Shown: positions 13,501 through 27,719 of the stretch, one piece after another
Position numbering within the stretch: the first letter of the stretch is position 1
Layout of the letters: each line of letters begins with the position of its first letter
NCBI GenBank assembly: GCA_008360975.2
Contig: CM039211.1
Coordinates: 52,258,600 to 52,322,599, forward strand
Origin: Lichenostomus cassidix
Taxonomy: Eukaryota > Chordata > Aves > Passeriformes > Meliphagidae
DNA: 64,000 nucleotides
Direction: 5' to 3'
Notes under the pieces: generated by a model
Database searches by the model: none
The model's input: the letters and a program-made list of their open reading frames with translations, nothing else
What the model was told of the DNA's origin: nothing
Made by a program: the position numbers and the translations under genes

Positions 13501-16500
13501 TCAATAGCAACCATGCCAGAATATGGACAAGCTGGGGATTTGGTTGTTCTTTAAAAGTCAACCCACTCAAATCATTTGTGCAATTAAAAAGCCTAATACC
13601 TCAACAATGCAATGAATAAAGTAACTGTAAAAAGGAATGAGATAACTTTGCTTTTAGGAACTTTTAATTGTGTTCGTTTTTTGGGTGACATTCATCTTTC
13701 TAAAGTATCAACTATAAATACACAAACTAAAAATGTGGATGGAATCACAGAAAGCTTCCTAAAATGATGAAGTCAGCAAGTGCCTCATAACTTCAAAATT
13801 TGCATTTATCATGGATAATTAATTTAATAAACCACATTTCCTGGCAATGTGCCAAACCACCTCTTAAGGAAACACCAGGAGACTGTATGACTACAATGTG
13901 GTTGACTTATCTGAGAAGTCTATTGTGAGCAGTACTCATTATATCATAAGAAGAGATACAGTTATGAGGTTTTGGAAAATGAATGGAAATAGCTCAGCTA
14001 ATCCTCTTGTTCAAAAAATTCTACCTTAACACTTCCCCCTTTTTTAAAGCAGAGGCTGTATTTGTTTCTTTCGTTTGATGTAGTTCATTGTCTGTTGGTT
14101 ACATTTAAAATTTCCAATGAATGATTATATAAACTTTCTCATGACATCATCCCACATGAAAATTTCCCAGACATGGAGAATGAAAGGGTTAACTACAAAC
14201 TTACACATCTAAGTATTGTCATGTAGATTCTGCACATTAAAACCAATATTCAGCAAATATTTCCCTTACAACTTCTGACACAAGTTCAAGAACTAGTGAA
14301 CTTTAATACTAATGAAGCTAAAGTTCATCTAAAAACAAAACAAACCCCACAAATGGTTCTTAGAAACTGGAGATAGGGAACAGACAGTCTGCTCAGTCTA
14401 GGTCAGTGCAAGGCTGCTCATTACAGCATTGCTTTCTGAGCAAGGCATCCTATTTAATTTTATTGTATTTGACTAATGCAATTTTCAGTATTTGATAGGA
14501 CACAGTTCCAGAGAAAATTATTTCAATACAAAAAGTAACACTGATACACAGCCCACATTATCTTCATTATCACCTTGCTTCTTTGACCTAATTTCACCAC
14601 TGTTCAAAAGAGCCTTTAAGAGTAGTTTTGTTTTCCTCACAGATCATCCCACCAACACTTTGATCCTTTTCATTCCTTCTTCTTAATTCCTGTGAGTCCA
14701 TCAACAATTTCTCATAACAAGTACATTGAAATGCCTGCAATTCAAACAAACGTAAATGCTCCCCAGGACAAAGAAATGTTTATAAAAACTTTTCTTTCCT
14801 CCCCTTTCTTGGTCCCTAGAATATTTTTGCATATAATTAGAACTCATCTTTTTGCATTACTACCTCAATCTCAGATCTTACGTATTTTCCTAGTCCTTTA
14901 ACAGTTTCTATCTTTCTCAGACCCATTTTTAGTTTACACTGCATAGCTGCGTAGTATTAAATAACATCTTTCAATAAATTTCTTCCTCTTAATTTGTAAG
15001 GCTTGATGTTGAATGAAGGATGATACTATGGTGTCTATCTCTGATGATATTTTCTTCAAAATGATAGTTTTCTGTCATGAAATTCCATCACAAAATCATA
15101 TATTAGTTCTGCATACCAATTATCGTCAAACACTACTTTTTTCACATGTCCAAACAAAATTAGGACTGTGTGGCTTTTTTGTGAGACTCAAAATACATCT
15201 CAAAAGTTACCAATGTAACAAACAATCACATTATGATAAATATTAAATATCATTAAAACTGCAACACACAACCATTTGCTTTTGTAATATTTTTCAGACA
15301 GTGAATGTGTTTAAAAATTTAACTGTTAACATATTTAAACAGCTATCTATCTTACCTTGGAACAAACCGATGCGTAGGTGGTGAATCTTCCAGTTGAGCT
15401 GAGCAAAAATACTAGTACCCAGAAAAATAAGTGAAAGGGAGCCAAAATATCTCCCCTCTACAGGCAAAAACTCATTAAGGCATATGAAAAAATAGTCATT
15501 AGGGAAACTAGTTTATCTTCTGTTTCTGAAAGGATATAATAAATAACAGACACAACTACAGTGTGGGCCATGTCCAAGAAATCTGTGAGGTCTGTTGGAC
15601 CACACACTCCCCCCAGAAAGTCACACATATTAGTGATGAAGCAACTCACCCACCCAGGGCAATGCTCAGATCACTTACATATGGCTGGAAAAGGAGAGAG
15701 ACATTCACCAAATGGTTACCAGCACCTCAAGAACTACTACCAATGCCAGACTCAATGTCAGCTGTCCCAGTGGCATTTGAGGATGCAGGAATAGCCACAG
15801 GCCTCTTCCCAGGCTTGAACTCCCCAATAATCCATTGCAACAGGACAAACAAATGATTTTTAGACAAAAGCTTTTGTTGACTGCTTCATTTCCTTTTTAA
15901 AACTTCAAGATGCAAAAGCCCTCAGAACTGCAAAGCTCTCTGAGCCACAGTCAGCAACCACAAAAGTGGGTATGGATCATCTTGTGCCAGCCTACAAAGC
16001 AAAGGAAAGTTACAAAGGAAAAGGAAAACCAACTAGTTCCTGATCGTGTTAAATTACAGAAGAAGGAATATGACATTTTTCATTCAACAGCTGCTTCTCC
16101 TCCAACGGGCTGACAGGTTAGGTATGTCTGCTCTTTGAAAAACAAATGTACCCTATCTTCACAAGATAGATTACATAGGAGCCACTCAAAAACTTGGCTC
16201 TCATCAGACCCATAAAGCAGGGGGATGGACCAACTACTGAATCATTTATTCCACTGTGAGAGCATGTGAACTTCAAAGAAAATAAGGAAAAAAACCCAGA
16301 AAAAAATATCAAGCTTCTGCAACATCGACAGGTTTATGCTGACTACAGCCATATATAGCAGTCTTCCACTTTGAATCTTTATCTCAGTCAAATGAAAACA
16401 CACACACACAAATAAAACCAACTAAAATAATGTATGCATGAAAAAATTAAGATTCAAAGCTTAAAATCAGCCTCTTCTCACTAAGGAAAATGCTGAGCAG

Positions 16501-17877
16501 CAACTTTCACTCCACTCTTGGTTCATAGACAACAACTATTACTACATTACTAAACCACTAATGGAGTAACAGCATACACATGTTAAAACAACACAAACAC
16601 ACAATTTGAACAAGTTAAATTCAGAGCCACCAGGACGCATAACTCATGCAGGATCAAATAATTTAGAGTTATATGCAAAACCAGAACAGCAGTGTAGAGC
16701 AAAGAGACTTTATGATAAAGTTGCTATTTGTGAACAGCAGACAGAGGAGGAAGGTGAACATTTTTACAGTTTTTTAAGCAGGACACCAGCTTCACTGCAA
16801 GACCAGCAAACAGACCATTTCTATTGTCAGGTAATGACATAAATACAAATTATGACATACACTCTTTACTTCTCTCAAGCAAAACCAAGATGCCTGTGGC
16901 TATCCAAAGACAATAGAATGTTCCCTGTCCTGAGCAAGGAAGCTCACAAGGGGCCACTGGGGGTGAGAGATCTGCAGGTTCTGCCAGGAGGAGCCCAGAT
17001 TTTGGAGTTTTCTGTTGAGCCCTGGCATCCACCCTTGCACTGTCACTTGGACCTTCTGCCTTCTCCTCTCTACATGACTACACTGCCCCACACACAGGAC
17101 TCTTCTAGACATCTCTGCATTTTAAGCCAGTGCTTAGTTGTTAGTATTTAATGTAATGGGGTTTTTTTGTTATTACAAATTACAGTTCCTTTAGAAAAAA
17201 CAAATGTTTGACCATACCTGCTTCCTCTCTAAATAAGAAGATACATAGCCTTGTTCTGAGCTTCTGAGGCTGTGCAGAACACCACAGCAAACAAACTTTA
17301 AAACCAAAACCCTGCTCTCTAAAAAAGAAACTTTGTATTTCTGAGAATTTGACTGAGGGGAGACACGAAATGGTCCAAGTCAGTCCACAAAAATTAAGTA
17401 GCAGATAATTTTGTTTCCCCCCAGCCTGCAAACCACCTCACCATACACTGGGACTGTAATTGCTCATTCCTCAGTTATCAGACCAACATCTTCCTCATAT
17501 GAGCCATAACATCTGAAGACCTTCAGAGACAATGTGGAATATATTACACATTTGCACATATACTCCTCTCTTCAGCTGATAAATGATGCCTCAGGCCAGA
17601 CAGACACAAGCCTGATGTACTGGATTTTAATTAACCACTGCTTCTAAATAGCATTTCACATTATCAGAAACAGAAGAACACAAGAGAATGATAGCACTCA
17701 TTTTGATCAGTCTTTCTTTGTTCAGTCCTTCCAGTAAAGGAAGAGACATTTGTTTTCCAAATTATTTGGTTTCTTTGAAGCAAATCTGAACTCTTCATCC
17801 TCACTGGGGAAAAAAAAATTTCAACAAATATCTGAAGTCAATATACAATCAGTCGTGATACCAACCTAGAGACAATG

Positions 17878-17932
17878 GGGTTTTTTGTTGTTTGTTTGGT
17901 TTTGTTGCTTGGTTTTTTGTGCTTTTTTTCAG
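17878..17932. repeat. T/G-rich low-complexity tract
   Basis: Runs of T interrupted by G and a few C (GGGGTTTTTTGTTGTTTGTT and onward). It resembles an inverted degenerate A-rich tail. No element body was recognised next to it. Confidence 0.7.
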
Positions 17933-20454
17933 CATAACTCAATAGCAAAAGGCTAAATGGAGAAAAACCATTAAAAAGATTGGGTGTTTTTTACTGTTTT
18001 CACAGATCAAATCTAAAGCATAAGCCTCTTGGATACATTCCCTGAATCTCTGGCAAAGAAACTTGCAGTATTCAACTAAAATACAGTTAGATATCTAAAG
18101 AGTAGCTTCATGTTACACTGGTACACTTCTAAGTATAATCAGTTAAACACACAGCTGAATCTTCTCCTGTCCATACAGGAGAGATGTTTTAGTCCAACAG
18201 AAGAGCTGGAAACTTTACTGCCTAAACAGAATAGTTTCCTTTATCAATTCCAAAATAGCCAGCTGTGATGCTGTTGACTGTGACTAATTGAATTTGGCAC
18301 AGCTTTAATAATCCTTCAGAGAAGAGAAACCTATTTGCTATATGCAAATGAATCATAAATTCAAAGTATTTGCAGGTATCAAATGGTGATATTTGAACAG
18401 AAGAATCCTTCTAGGGTTACCTACAGTCAATTCTTACAGTAGTCAGAAAACAACTTTGCTGTAGTAACATTAATTAATGTTCACTCAGTGAGTAGAGATC
18501 AAAGTAGTTACTATATACAAACATCCCACCAATAGCAAAACAGCACTCACAGTTATTTACAACAAATTTTAACAGTCTCATCTACACAAACCCAAATGTT
18601 GCCTTTCTTTCCTCTCCTCCAAAGCCACACACTTCAAATAAAGCCCACTCTGGTGTGTGAAGCAAACTAAACAGAGCTTAAGCATGATCAATTTACTCCA
18701 ACAGCACGCGTAGTTAAAGACTACAGAGGCTCAGGAAGGAACTTCCTAATACCTGCATGATCCTTGCCTCTAATCCAGACTCCACTGCAGCAGCACAGGA
18801 TAAACCTGGGAACTCAACCACCAGTAACACAGAACAGCCTAATACACTGAAGTGTGTTAAACACATTAATACATGACAGAAAAGTAAAGAAGGCATGTGC
18901 AGCACATGGCTGTGTCTTCATTAATGCCAGACTACCATTGCTATATTACCATTTCGTATGACCACCATGCAACACAAATTTATGCCCAAGCAAGTACAGA
19001 CGCCAGAACATTTCTGTCAAGTTTGCCTGAGTGCAGGATGCTGCATTCATGCTGACTCCACACCAGTTGAAAAATTACAAATATCTGTGTGGGCATTGAC
19101 AGAGTCACAGATAGATGAACAATATCTGACAGAGCAGAAAACCTACTAGTATAAGGTTAACATTAAAACTGGGGATGAAGTTACATTTACATGAGACATT
19201 TGCATCATGTGGTTATGGGTTTTGGATCAGCTGATGAGTGTCCTAAAGATGCACCACTGAATCAACACTCTAAATTTAGCCAGTTAAATCAGTGGCTGTA
19301 GGGTAAAGAGTAACACAGCATCCTGCTCCCTCTATACTGCTCTGTCCCCTTCAGAGACCTAAATGCTTTCAGTCTTTTCTCAAACTCTGCAGGCAATCTC
19401 ATGTAGCTTGTGTTCATGTAAGCAGTTAAAATGTATCAACAGTAGAAGGGAGATGGGCAGAGAAACAAAAAACTTTCATACTAAATACAATTTCACACAC
19501 GCGTAGGAGAAAATAAATCAGAAAAACCAAGTTAGGATTACAGACATAGCTGCTTAGATTGCCTAAATGAGACAATATGCATTATCTCATCTGGCAGTTT
19601 AGCATGACTGAAATGAAACATAATTTGCAGTTGACGCCAACTGGCAGGAGACAAATGTTCATGGTAATCTTTGTGTTTTATTAAGAAAGTACTTCTGTCT
19701 TAAATTATATGGAAAATGGATCGGAGGCTTTTGGTCTAAAAAGTACAAGAGTTGCAGAGGCTACCCTGAGCTGCTAACTCACAGAAAAATGTGTCTTGAG
19801 TTTTTACAATTTAAAAGGACAAATCTAAAATTATGCCAGGTCAAATCTTCTATCCAGTACCTCTGTCTCCAAGAGCAGCCAAAAGCAGATGTCTGGGGAA
19901 GAGCATAAGAATAGTGTAATCGTTTAGTCATACTTTCCCCAAATGCACTTGTCTCCAATGATTTGCAGCTCAGGGACTTTTAAAGCCAGAGGTCATGCTT
20001 ATGTTGTTAATAATCCCTTACAGACGCTTTTTTCCATTAATTTTGTCCAGTTTCACTTTGAATTGGTATAAATTTTCAGTATCCACGACATTCTGTGGAG
20101 TTACACGACTTAATATATGTGCACAACAAAACTCCTCTTCTTGCTATTCCAAACCCAACACCTGCTAGTTTCATTTTCATGCTCATTAGTCCTTGTACTG
20201 GGAGAGAAAATGAACACATTATCCCTAAGCCCCTCACCACGCCGTTCATGTTTTTATAAAAGTATCATCTCATCCCCAGTTGTCTCTTCTCCTCACCAAT
20301 TTAACCATTGAAAAAGAGTCACAGTGCTGAAAAGATTCTCATCGTGTCAGTACATATGAAGAGGATCCCATTCTGTTTTATTCTGTATCATTAAAGCCTC
20401 AAGGCAAGTACATTCTTAACTGGACAAACAAAATAGATGTGAAGTAATCAAAGG

Positions 20455-20800
20455 CAACCCAAAGAAAAGCAACAAAAGTAACTGGTGTAAAAAACCCAGC
20501 ACCTTTGAGGTGAGAAACAGGAGGCTATGATAGTTAATAAAACACAATATACAAAAAATAAATACTTGTTTTGTCCTAGACAGATGAAGGATAAGCACTT
20601 GTGGTATTAAATTATGACAGGAAAGGTGTGAATTGGATAAGATAAAAAGAAAATTCTCACATCATGATGTAAGGGAGACCACTGAGTTCCTTAGAACAAG
20701 TCACAGATGACAGACATGGATGATCCTAATCTGAGGCAGAAAAATAGGGTAGATGACTTCATAAGGACTCTTCTAGTCCTCTCTTTGTATGATCTTCTTG
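20455..20800 (+). mobile_element. Ancient CR1 3' fragment
   Basis: Degraded match to the old amniote CR1 3' region. AAAAGCAACAAAAGTAACTGG resembles the 'agcaacaaaaatgatta' segment, GAATTGGATAAGATAAAAAGAAAAT the 'ggttggatattaggaaaaa' segment, and GGGTAGATGACTTCATAAGG with the following TCTTCTAGTCC the terminal 'ctagatgacctcctgaggtcccttccaa' segment, in the correct order. Ends are approximate and divergence is high. Confidence 0.5.
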
Positions 20801-23800
20801 AGATATAAGGCAGAATCTCTTCTTTTCAGTGATTTAACAACAAAATAAAAAAGGGGAGATTAAAGGGACCTATAGGGTTGATTACCCTGGAAAAAAAGAA
20901 GTCACAACCCAACCCACAAATAAACTATTTATTTAGACCCTTTCCTTGCCCAACTCCAAGGAGCCTGTGGAAAGAATGGGGGACCAGCAGGCAAGAGCTG
21001 GAGACATTTTGCTGAAAATGTGGACTTCTCTGACCTTGTCGGGACATTCTTCAAATCTGGTTGGGAAGCAGAGGTATACCATGCAGAGCACAGTGCATGT
21101 GTGTATGTGAGACACTCCTGATACACCCTTAAAGCAACAGGTTGTTTATCTATGGTGCAATGCATACAATGAGCAACAGAAAAATAAACTGTTGATATAG
21201 GCTGGTCAAGCACAAAAAATTAGAATATTCCTAAAGCTCTGTTTCACACTGGACTTTCACTCTTCCACATTAACATGTACCGTTCTTGTACTAACCAAGC
21301 TCAAGAAAGGTTCGATATTTCTGTGCTCCATATTCAGCTGCGATAAAAGGCAAGCTCTAATTCAAGCTGTCAGGGCTGTCATGGAATGTGGTCTGGGCCA
21401 CTTAGATGTAAAGATTGGTCGAAGGTAATTGCACTGATTTTACGCAGTCATGATCATGACTAATGATTGAATAAACATGTATGCACAACACAAACCTCAT
21501 GCACATTTCTGCAAACTGGATACCTCTGCTAAATGATCTACCATCTCAGCAGAGCAATCAGCTGGGCAGTCTGTGGAATATCTTACACGCCAGCTGTCAT
21601 GTACTATGTCTATTAGCAGCTTTAAAAGCCCTTAAAACAGAGAAAAATGAGACCTTTGTTAACTCCTCAAAGGTAAACCATACTAGAGCAAAAGTAGCCT
21701 GAGAAAAATCAATGCAGAGAGAGAGAGTGAACACATGTAAGAATGCATGAAACTTTTATTATTATGCCAAATTTGTCCCACCATTTATGTTGAACTGAAA
21801 ACAATTTTCTAAGAACACAGAAGCACATCCACAAATATGACTGAATATAAAATTAAAATATATACTGCTATTTCCAACATGCAGAATAAAAAGATATATT
21901 GCCATATTTAAATTAGAACTTACATTTAAAATTTTCTTGTAAACTTTAAATTACTCAGACCTGCCTGTGCTGAATGACATTCAAGTTTTATCAGGTGTCT
22001 ATTCTGAAACAGAGTTACAATTGCGCATTTGTCATGATGACCATGTGTACCTACTGGCTTATTTTCGGAAATGAGTTTCATAGAAGGCTGCAAGAACTAG
22101 AGTATTTGCAAGAGGTATCCTCTAATATTTCTATTTCAAGCACAATCAGTACTAAACAGTTGTACAGAAAGATGCTGCCATTCTTTGCACAGGAAGAACT
22201 CTGTCAAGAAATTCTGTACAAGTATTGCTTTAGTTGTCATGACCATCACTTACTGACTCTCCCTCACTGGGATGCAGGAGAGAATCAGGAGAGGTAAAAA
22301 CGATAAAACTCATGGGTTAGATACATGCACCATAATAGGTAAAGCAAAAGCCATGAATGCAAGCAAAGCAAAACAAGGAATTCAATGAGTGCTACACATG
22401 AGCAGGCCAGAGTTCATCCATGGCCAGTAGAGCAGGGCTCCACCACAGGTAACAGTGACTTGGGAAAACAAACACCATCACTGCAATTGCTCCCTACCCT
22501 TCTTCTTCCTTCCCCAGCTTTATTGCAGAGCACAATGCTACTTGGTGTGGAATATCCCAGTTGTGGTCAGCTATCCTGGCTTCAAATTCTTGCGCACCTC
22601 CAGTCTACTTGGTATCAGAGCATGAGAAGCTGCAAAGGCCTTGACTTGGTATGACTACTGCTCAGCAAGAATGGAAAACATCAGTGTGTTATCAACATTA
22701 GTCTCATACTAAACTCAAAACACAGCACTAAACTAGCTACTATGAAGGAAAATAATTCAGCCGAAACCAGAACATCAGTAGACTCCTAATATGTGACAGA
22801 GTGTATGTACTTTCACCTGCAGCACCTTCTCTTCTACAGGTACTTTAACTGCAGGAACAGTAACTATATTTACAGCACCGTATATATATAACTTATTAAA
22901 CATTTAAAAAAAAAATCCACCACCCCTTTTTAAGAAAGTATTTTTGGTTCAGCCTTCCCTCCACAAACTTACTATTTGCAGATGTATCAAAGCAATACAC
23001 ATATACTAAAGGACAAAACAAGACTACATAACCATTAAAGTAACGCTTCTCTCAAATGTATCAACCAACATATAAAATTGGTACATTATCACCACCACAC
23101 ACACTTTAGTGATGAGGTCAGGCTTTGACAAAGTTCCATGAAATGTCCGAAAAACCTGTTTACAGTGATCCCAGACACAAGATTTGCAAGCTGCAATTCA
23201 CTGACCTATGTAAACTGATTTGGCTTTCAGATAATCTCCCAGTGAATACCATTGCAAAATTTATAAACACAGATGGCACCAACTGGCACCCTATCTGCAA
23301 TCTCAGCAGAAGATCAAATAAATACAGAGACTGAATTTATCTTCCCACATTATAGGTGATTCTTTCCAACAGGTTTAAGGGATTATGCCTTAAAACTGGA
23401 CCAAGAAAGTCCTGTCACAGCTACCCAAAGTCTCAACCACCCTGAGAAGTCACACTGCTCAAATGAAGCTGATTTTAAAACTCTATGTCTTTTAACGAAG
23501 TAATGTAACATTCAGTTCAGACCAGGCTCTAGTTATAACTGCTACAACTACCATGTTGACCATTTCTTTAGCAGTAAACTCACAGGATTTTCTCCTAAAG
23601 CACCATTACAGAAAAACCTACTTGAGATCAAAAGGAATTCTACAAAATGAAAAGGCTGACAACCTACAGTCAAACTTTAAGGTAAGTATCAGTTGTACTA
23701 TTCAAGCATTGTATATTATTTTATCTACAAAACTTACTGTTATTAATCTGGAACAGAATGACAGCATTAATACTTACTGAATGTGAATTGTCAGAAATTA

Positions 23801-26645
23801 TGTGCAAGAAGACATACAACATACATATACAATGTCAGATGTCAGCAAGCATGAAGATCACTTAGTGAACTCTAAAGCCAATTTTTTGTCATTAAAATCC
23901 AAGACATATTCACTAGTAAGATTTTAGATACCATGTGGAACACATTAGTCCAACAATACTTTCACAGTCTTTAAGATAATAGGATAGCATTAAGACAAAG
24001 AGATCTGAAATAGAGCAGTGACACCAATGACAAAGGAGACTGTACAGCTGCTTCAGCATATTGCTTCATTGATTGTTTTTGAGCACTAGAAGCTGTTAAA
24101 GGTGAAAATGGAATGATCTGAAAATCAGCTAAAATAAGCCTTCCTTGTGTATCTGGATTCATTTATTATAGTACTATCACTGGCTGCAACACAAAGTGAT
24201 GCTTTCTCCAAGACATTTTTCCCTCTCTTCATAGTATTTCATTCTCATGGTTTATCATTTAGTTCCTGTGTTTTCACCATGGGCTTCAGAGGAACTCTTA
24301 AAGAAATCCCAGCCAACAACATCTAAACCAAAATACGTAAGAAATGTTTTAGGGAACAAATTGCTGCAGCATTCTTCTCATGCAGCAACGTCTTAAACCT
24401 TCTGGATTCTCCTTTGAAGAGCCCACATCTAACTTAACTATACAGCTCCAAGCTGAAAAAGACAGTATGATTATGAAAACCAGAAGACAATGAAAACTGG
24501 AGAAACTAATCTTTAGCAATAGACCATGCTTTTGGGGGGTTTTGTTTGGTTTTTTTTAATTACATCAGTGAATCGGAAATTGGATCCTATTGATTATGTG
24601 AACAGCACAACAGTCCCTAAATATGTTTTGCTGTGATTTATTTATGCTCAGTCGTGGATACTGTAACTGCCCAACTGCTATATATATCGCCATAGTTCAG
24701 AATTTCAGATACATTCCTGATCCACTCATAGATCAGGTACATTTGCAGTCATCTGTTTGCCATTGCAGCAAATTCATAATTTAATTACTTTTCCTGCATG
24801 CATTTAGTTTTCTTCAGAATTACCTTCCATAAAAATATCTTTTAGGAAAATACTTCTAGGAAAATAGATTGCTCTCTGATTAAATGATGATGAAATACTT
24901 ATCCATGGTTAATGTCTGACCTCCTAGAGTTGTAAGGTAAACAAAGGCAAATAAAAAAGAAATTAAGACCTCAGATCTGCATTATTTTCCAAAATGCATC
25001 ACCTACTGTGTGTATAATGTGAAAATATCACTTTACTTACAAGTCAGTAAAATAATAGAGCTTGTTTAGACAGGTTTCACAGTATCTGATCACACCTCCT
25101 GAGCAATTTTAAAAGGTATAACAATACTATTTTTTTAATCTGGGCTTAACAAATGCCCTGAACTCAGCTTAATTCCAGTTTGTCTTTATGCGGGACAGTA
25201 ATTTTGGAAGAATACATCCTGTTAGTTCCACCTTCCCAGGGCAGATTTTTGGAACCACAACTCAGGAGAATCCTGTCAATTTTCAAGAAAGCTGGAAAGC
25301 AGAAGGGAGAAATAATCTAAGCAAAAGTCTTTGGTATTATTTTAACAGACTTGTCAACTACAATCACATCAGCAATTGTCTTCGCATCAAAAAAGGGCTC
25401 TGAGAGCCAGTAACACCTTCCAGCCACTGCCACCTCTAACCATGCTCCTAAATGAGTTCAAAATGCTGACACCCCAGAATGATTTATCCTCTAGGCAGAA
25501 AGCAAAGAAATGGGAACTCTTTTGAGGGAAGGGAGGCACTGAAAACACAGAGGAAAGCAGCAAAAGGGAAGACACAGAAAGCCCTTGTTCACAGGGACGG
25601 AATGGGGACATAAAAAAGCTTCTCTTATTGCCACCAGCAGTTCATAAGCTGAGCACTGCTCTCCTCCTCACAGGCTGGATGGTGTGAAGGGTCAGCCAAC
25701 AAGAGGAGCTGTGTGTGCTTGTGCCTGTGCATGAACACATGTGTGTGCGTGGGAGGTGAGGACAGTTGGGGACAGCAGAGCAGCCATCCTCACTCTCCCA
25801 CTTCAAGATTTAACAAACAGCTCTGAGGAATAGCTTCATCAGGGGCTATTCCTACATGGACAGACTCTTTCCTTTTTGTCTTGTAATGAGCTGGGTTTAA
25901 GATGCTGAGGGTAAAATTCCTATAAACTGCTTTTTTGCCTGTAGTGGACAACCAGAAACTTTACATTAGCTAGGAGCTGCCATCCTGTGTTCAAAACTTC
26001 CCCTTGTCGCAACCACCATTTCTCTTTTATTGAGGAGCCCTCCAATGGGTACTGAATGTCTAACAGAGGAGAAATTTCTGGAAACACAAATTTTTATGAA
26101 TAACAATTCTGTTCTTCAAAACTTTCAGGGAAATAATGAATCCTCCTTTTCATGTAATTATTATCAAAACAGCAATATCTACACCATGTGCAAAATAAAA
26201 CACTGAATTTCTTCCCTGCTTGCCAACTATACAGTCACCTGCAGCTCAGTCAGGTTCTGCTGACACAGTAATATGTAGCACCTTAATAAGTCATTGTCCT
26301 ACTGTACTACAGAACACCACAAGCAATTTTCACAGCTACAAGCTAGAACACGAGAAAGGATCATGGCAATTATTGGCTTCCTTTCAGTCTTTGCCAGCAG
26401 TGCTTCTGATCCTAACTTACCAGCCCAGCACAATCAAGAGCGACTTAGAAAATGTGGAGGAAGTATGCTTTGATTAAATATGTAACAAAAGTAACTGTAA
26501 CATTCTTTACACAGCAATGCTGCATCCATTCCCAGTGATTTACAGTCATAAAAGAAAATGACACACTACTACTACTTGCCTGACATGTGGGTACATCATC
26601 ATGCAAACATTTCCCAGAATGCTTAATAAAAACAGATGATTAACT

Positions 26646-26659
26646 AAAAAAAAAAAAAA
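26646..26659. repeat. Poly-A run
   Basis: Fourteen consecutive A residues. No retroposon body was recognised on either side. Confidence 0.9.
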
Positions 26660-27561
26660 GATAAAGTGGGCAATTTCCTACACACTGATTAAACCTACTC
26701 CATGACTCAGAGTGCAAAATACTGTGACGAAAGCAGCAGTGTGATTAAAGCTGGAGTGGCTGCAACTAGCATTTGTAATGAAAAAATGAGGAATGGTCCC
26801 ATGAAACTGTGCCTGAGATAAAACCCTCTCATTAACAACTGCCTTAACAGTCTGCCTACATCCTGATCTAACAATGCATGAACATGGATAAAATACTCAA
26901 AAGGGTCTCAGAGATTAATTTGGATTGTATTTTTGCAGTATGTTTTATTTAGAAAAATAAAATGTGATGTCACTGACATTTCCTAATTAGCCACTTTTTG
27001 TGCACAGCATAAATTTAGGCCTCTGTGAGTTACAGGACCAGAAGGTTTCTGTGGCCACAGCATACCCATGGAAACAAGAGGGCCTCTTGCAGGTATAAGC
27101 TTGAGCAGCCAGAGTCCACTGCAGGACTGGGACTGAGCAGACATCTTCATAAAGGGATCTGAAGTGGTGCCTAAGAATGTTTCCCCAAGAAAGCCAAACC
27201 TTGTAATTAACATATACAATATTTTCTTCTGGATGAGGTCAGCTGGAGCTTTGCAATTGTGCTCATTTATTCCTACTAATACATTTCTCATTAGGATGCA
27301 CAAACTCGCAGGGTCTCGTCTCCTTCGTTCTGGCTTGGTGTAAGCTCACTATGATGGTGCAACTCTCCTGCTCTGCCACCAGGTACTGAGAGCATGTGCA
27401 CTTGTCTGGACACAGCACTGCCAGCCCATGCTGTTTTACCTGATGTTGCTCCAGCGCACCCACAACTTCTGAACTGTGGGATCCAATCTCAGCGGTGTGT
27501 TACTGAGTGCCTTTGAAGTGATGCCTAAACTACCAAAAAACGTGCACCAGTAACCTGGGTC

Positions 27562-27570
27562 ACTTACTTC
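27562..27570 (-). other. Candidate splice donor ending first exon (left edge of CpG island)
   Basis: On the minus strand the sequence reads GGAA|GTAAGTGA, with the GT at 27567-27566. GTAAGT is the full intron-side donor consensus. It lies about 150 bases to the left of the island, where a leftward first exon would end. Use is not proven. Confidence 0.35.
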
Positions 27571-27607
27571 CTGCTCTTCCCTGAAGGGCTCTAAAACTCA
27601 AAATACT

Positions 27608-27646
27608 CGCTCTCTCTCACACACTCTCTCTCTCTCACACACACAC
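27608..27646. repeat. CT/CA compound microsatellite beside the CpG island
   Basis: Alternating blocks of CT and CA dinucleotides (GA and GT on the gene strand) directly left of the island. If the leftward exon reaches the donor at 27567, this repeat is inside the first exon. Confidence 0.93.
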
Positions 27647-27719
27647 CCCTTCCTCAAAAACTGGCTCCAGAAACACGAGGGGAAAGGAAGAGCTCGTCGG
27701 AGATGTGAAGGCACCAAGG

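Larger units (their letters stand above)
1..27567 (-). other. Gene-free region, inferred LHFPL2 intron 1
   Basis: No coding exon can be supported here. I looked on the minus strand for the large first coding exon of LHFPL2 and it is absent. The sequence is AT-rich with short, unrelated open frames. Recognised contents are a CR1 at 8820-9578, a MIR-like remnant near 10455-10535, an old CR1 at 20455-20800 and small simple repeats. Somewhat GC-richer patches (about 1,100-1,980, 6,400-7,250, 15,560-15,860, 16,880-17,110 and 27,000-27,480) could be old repeats or unannotated exons; I could not classify them. The intron call depends on the CpG island being the LHFPL2 promoter. Confidence 0.45.
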
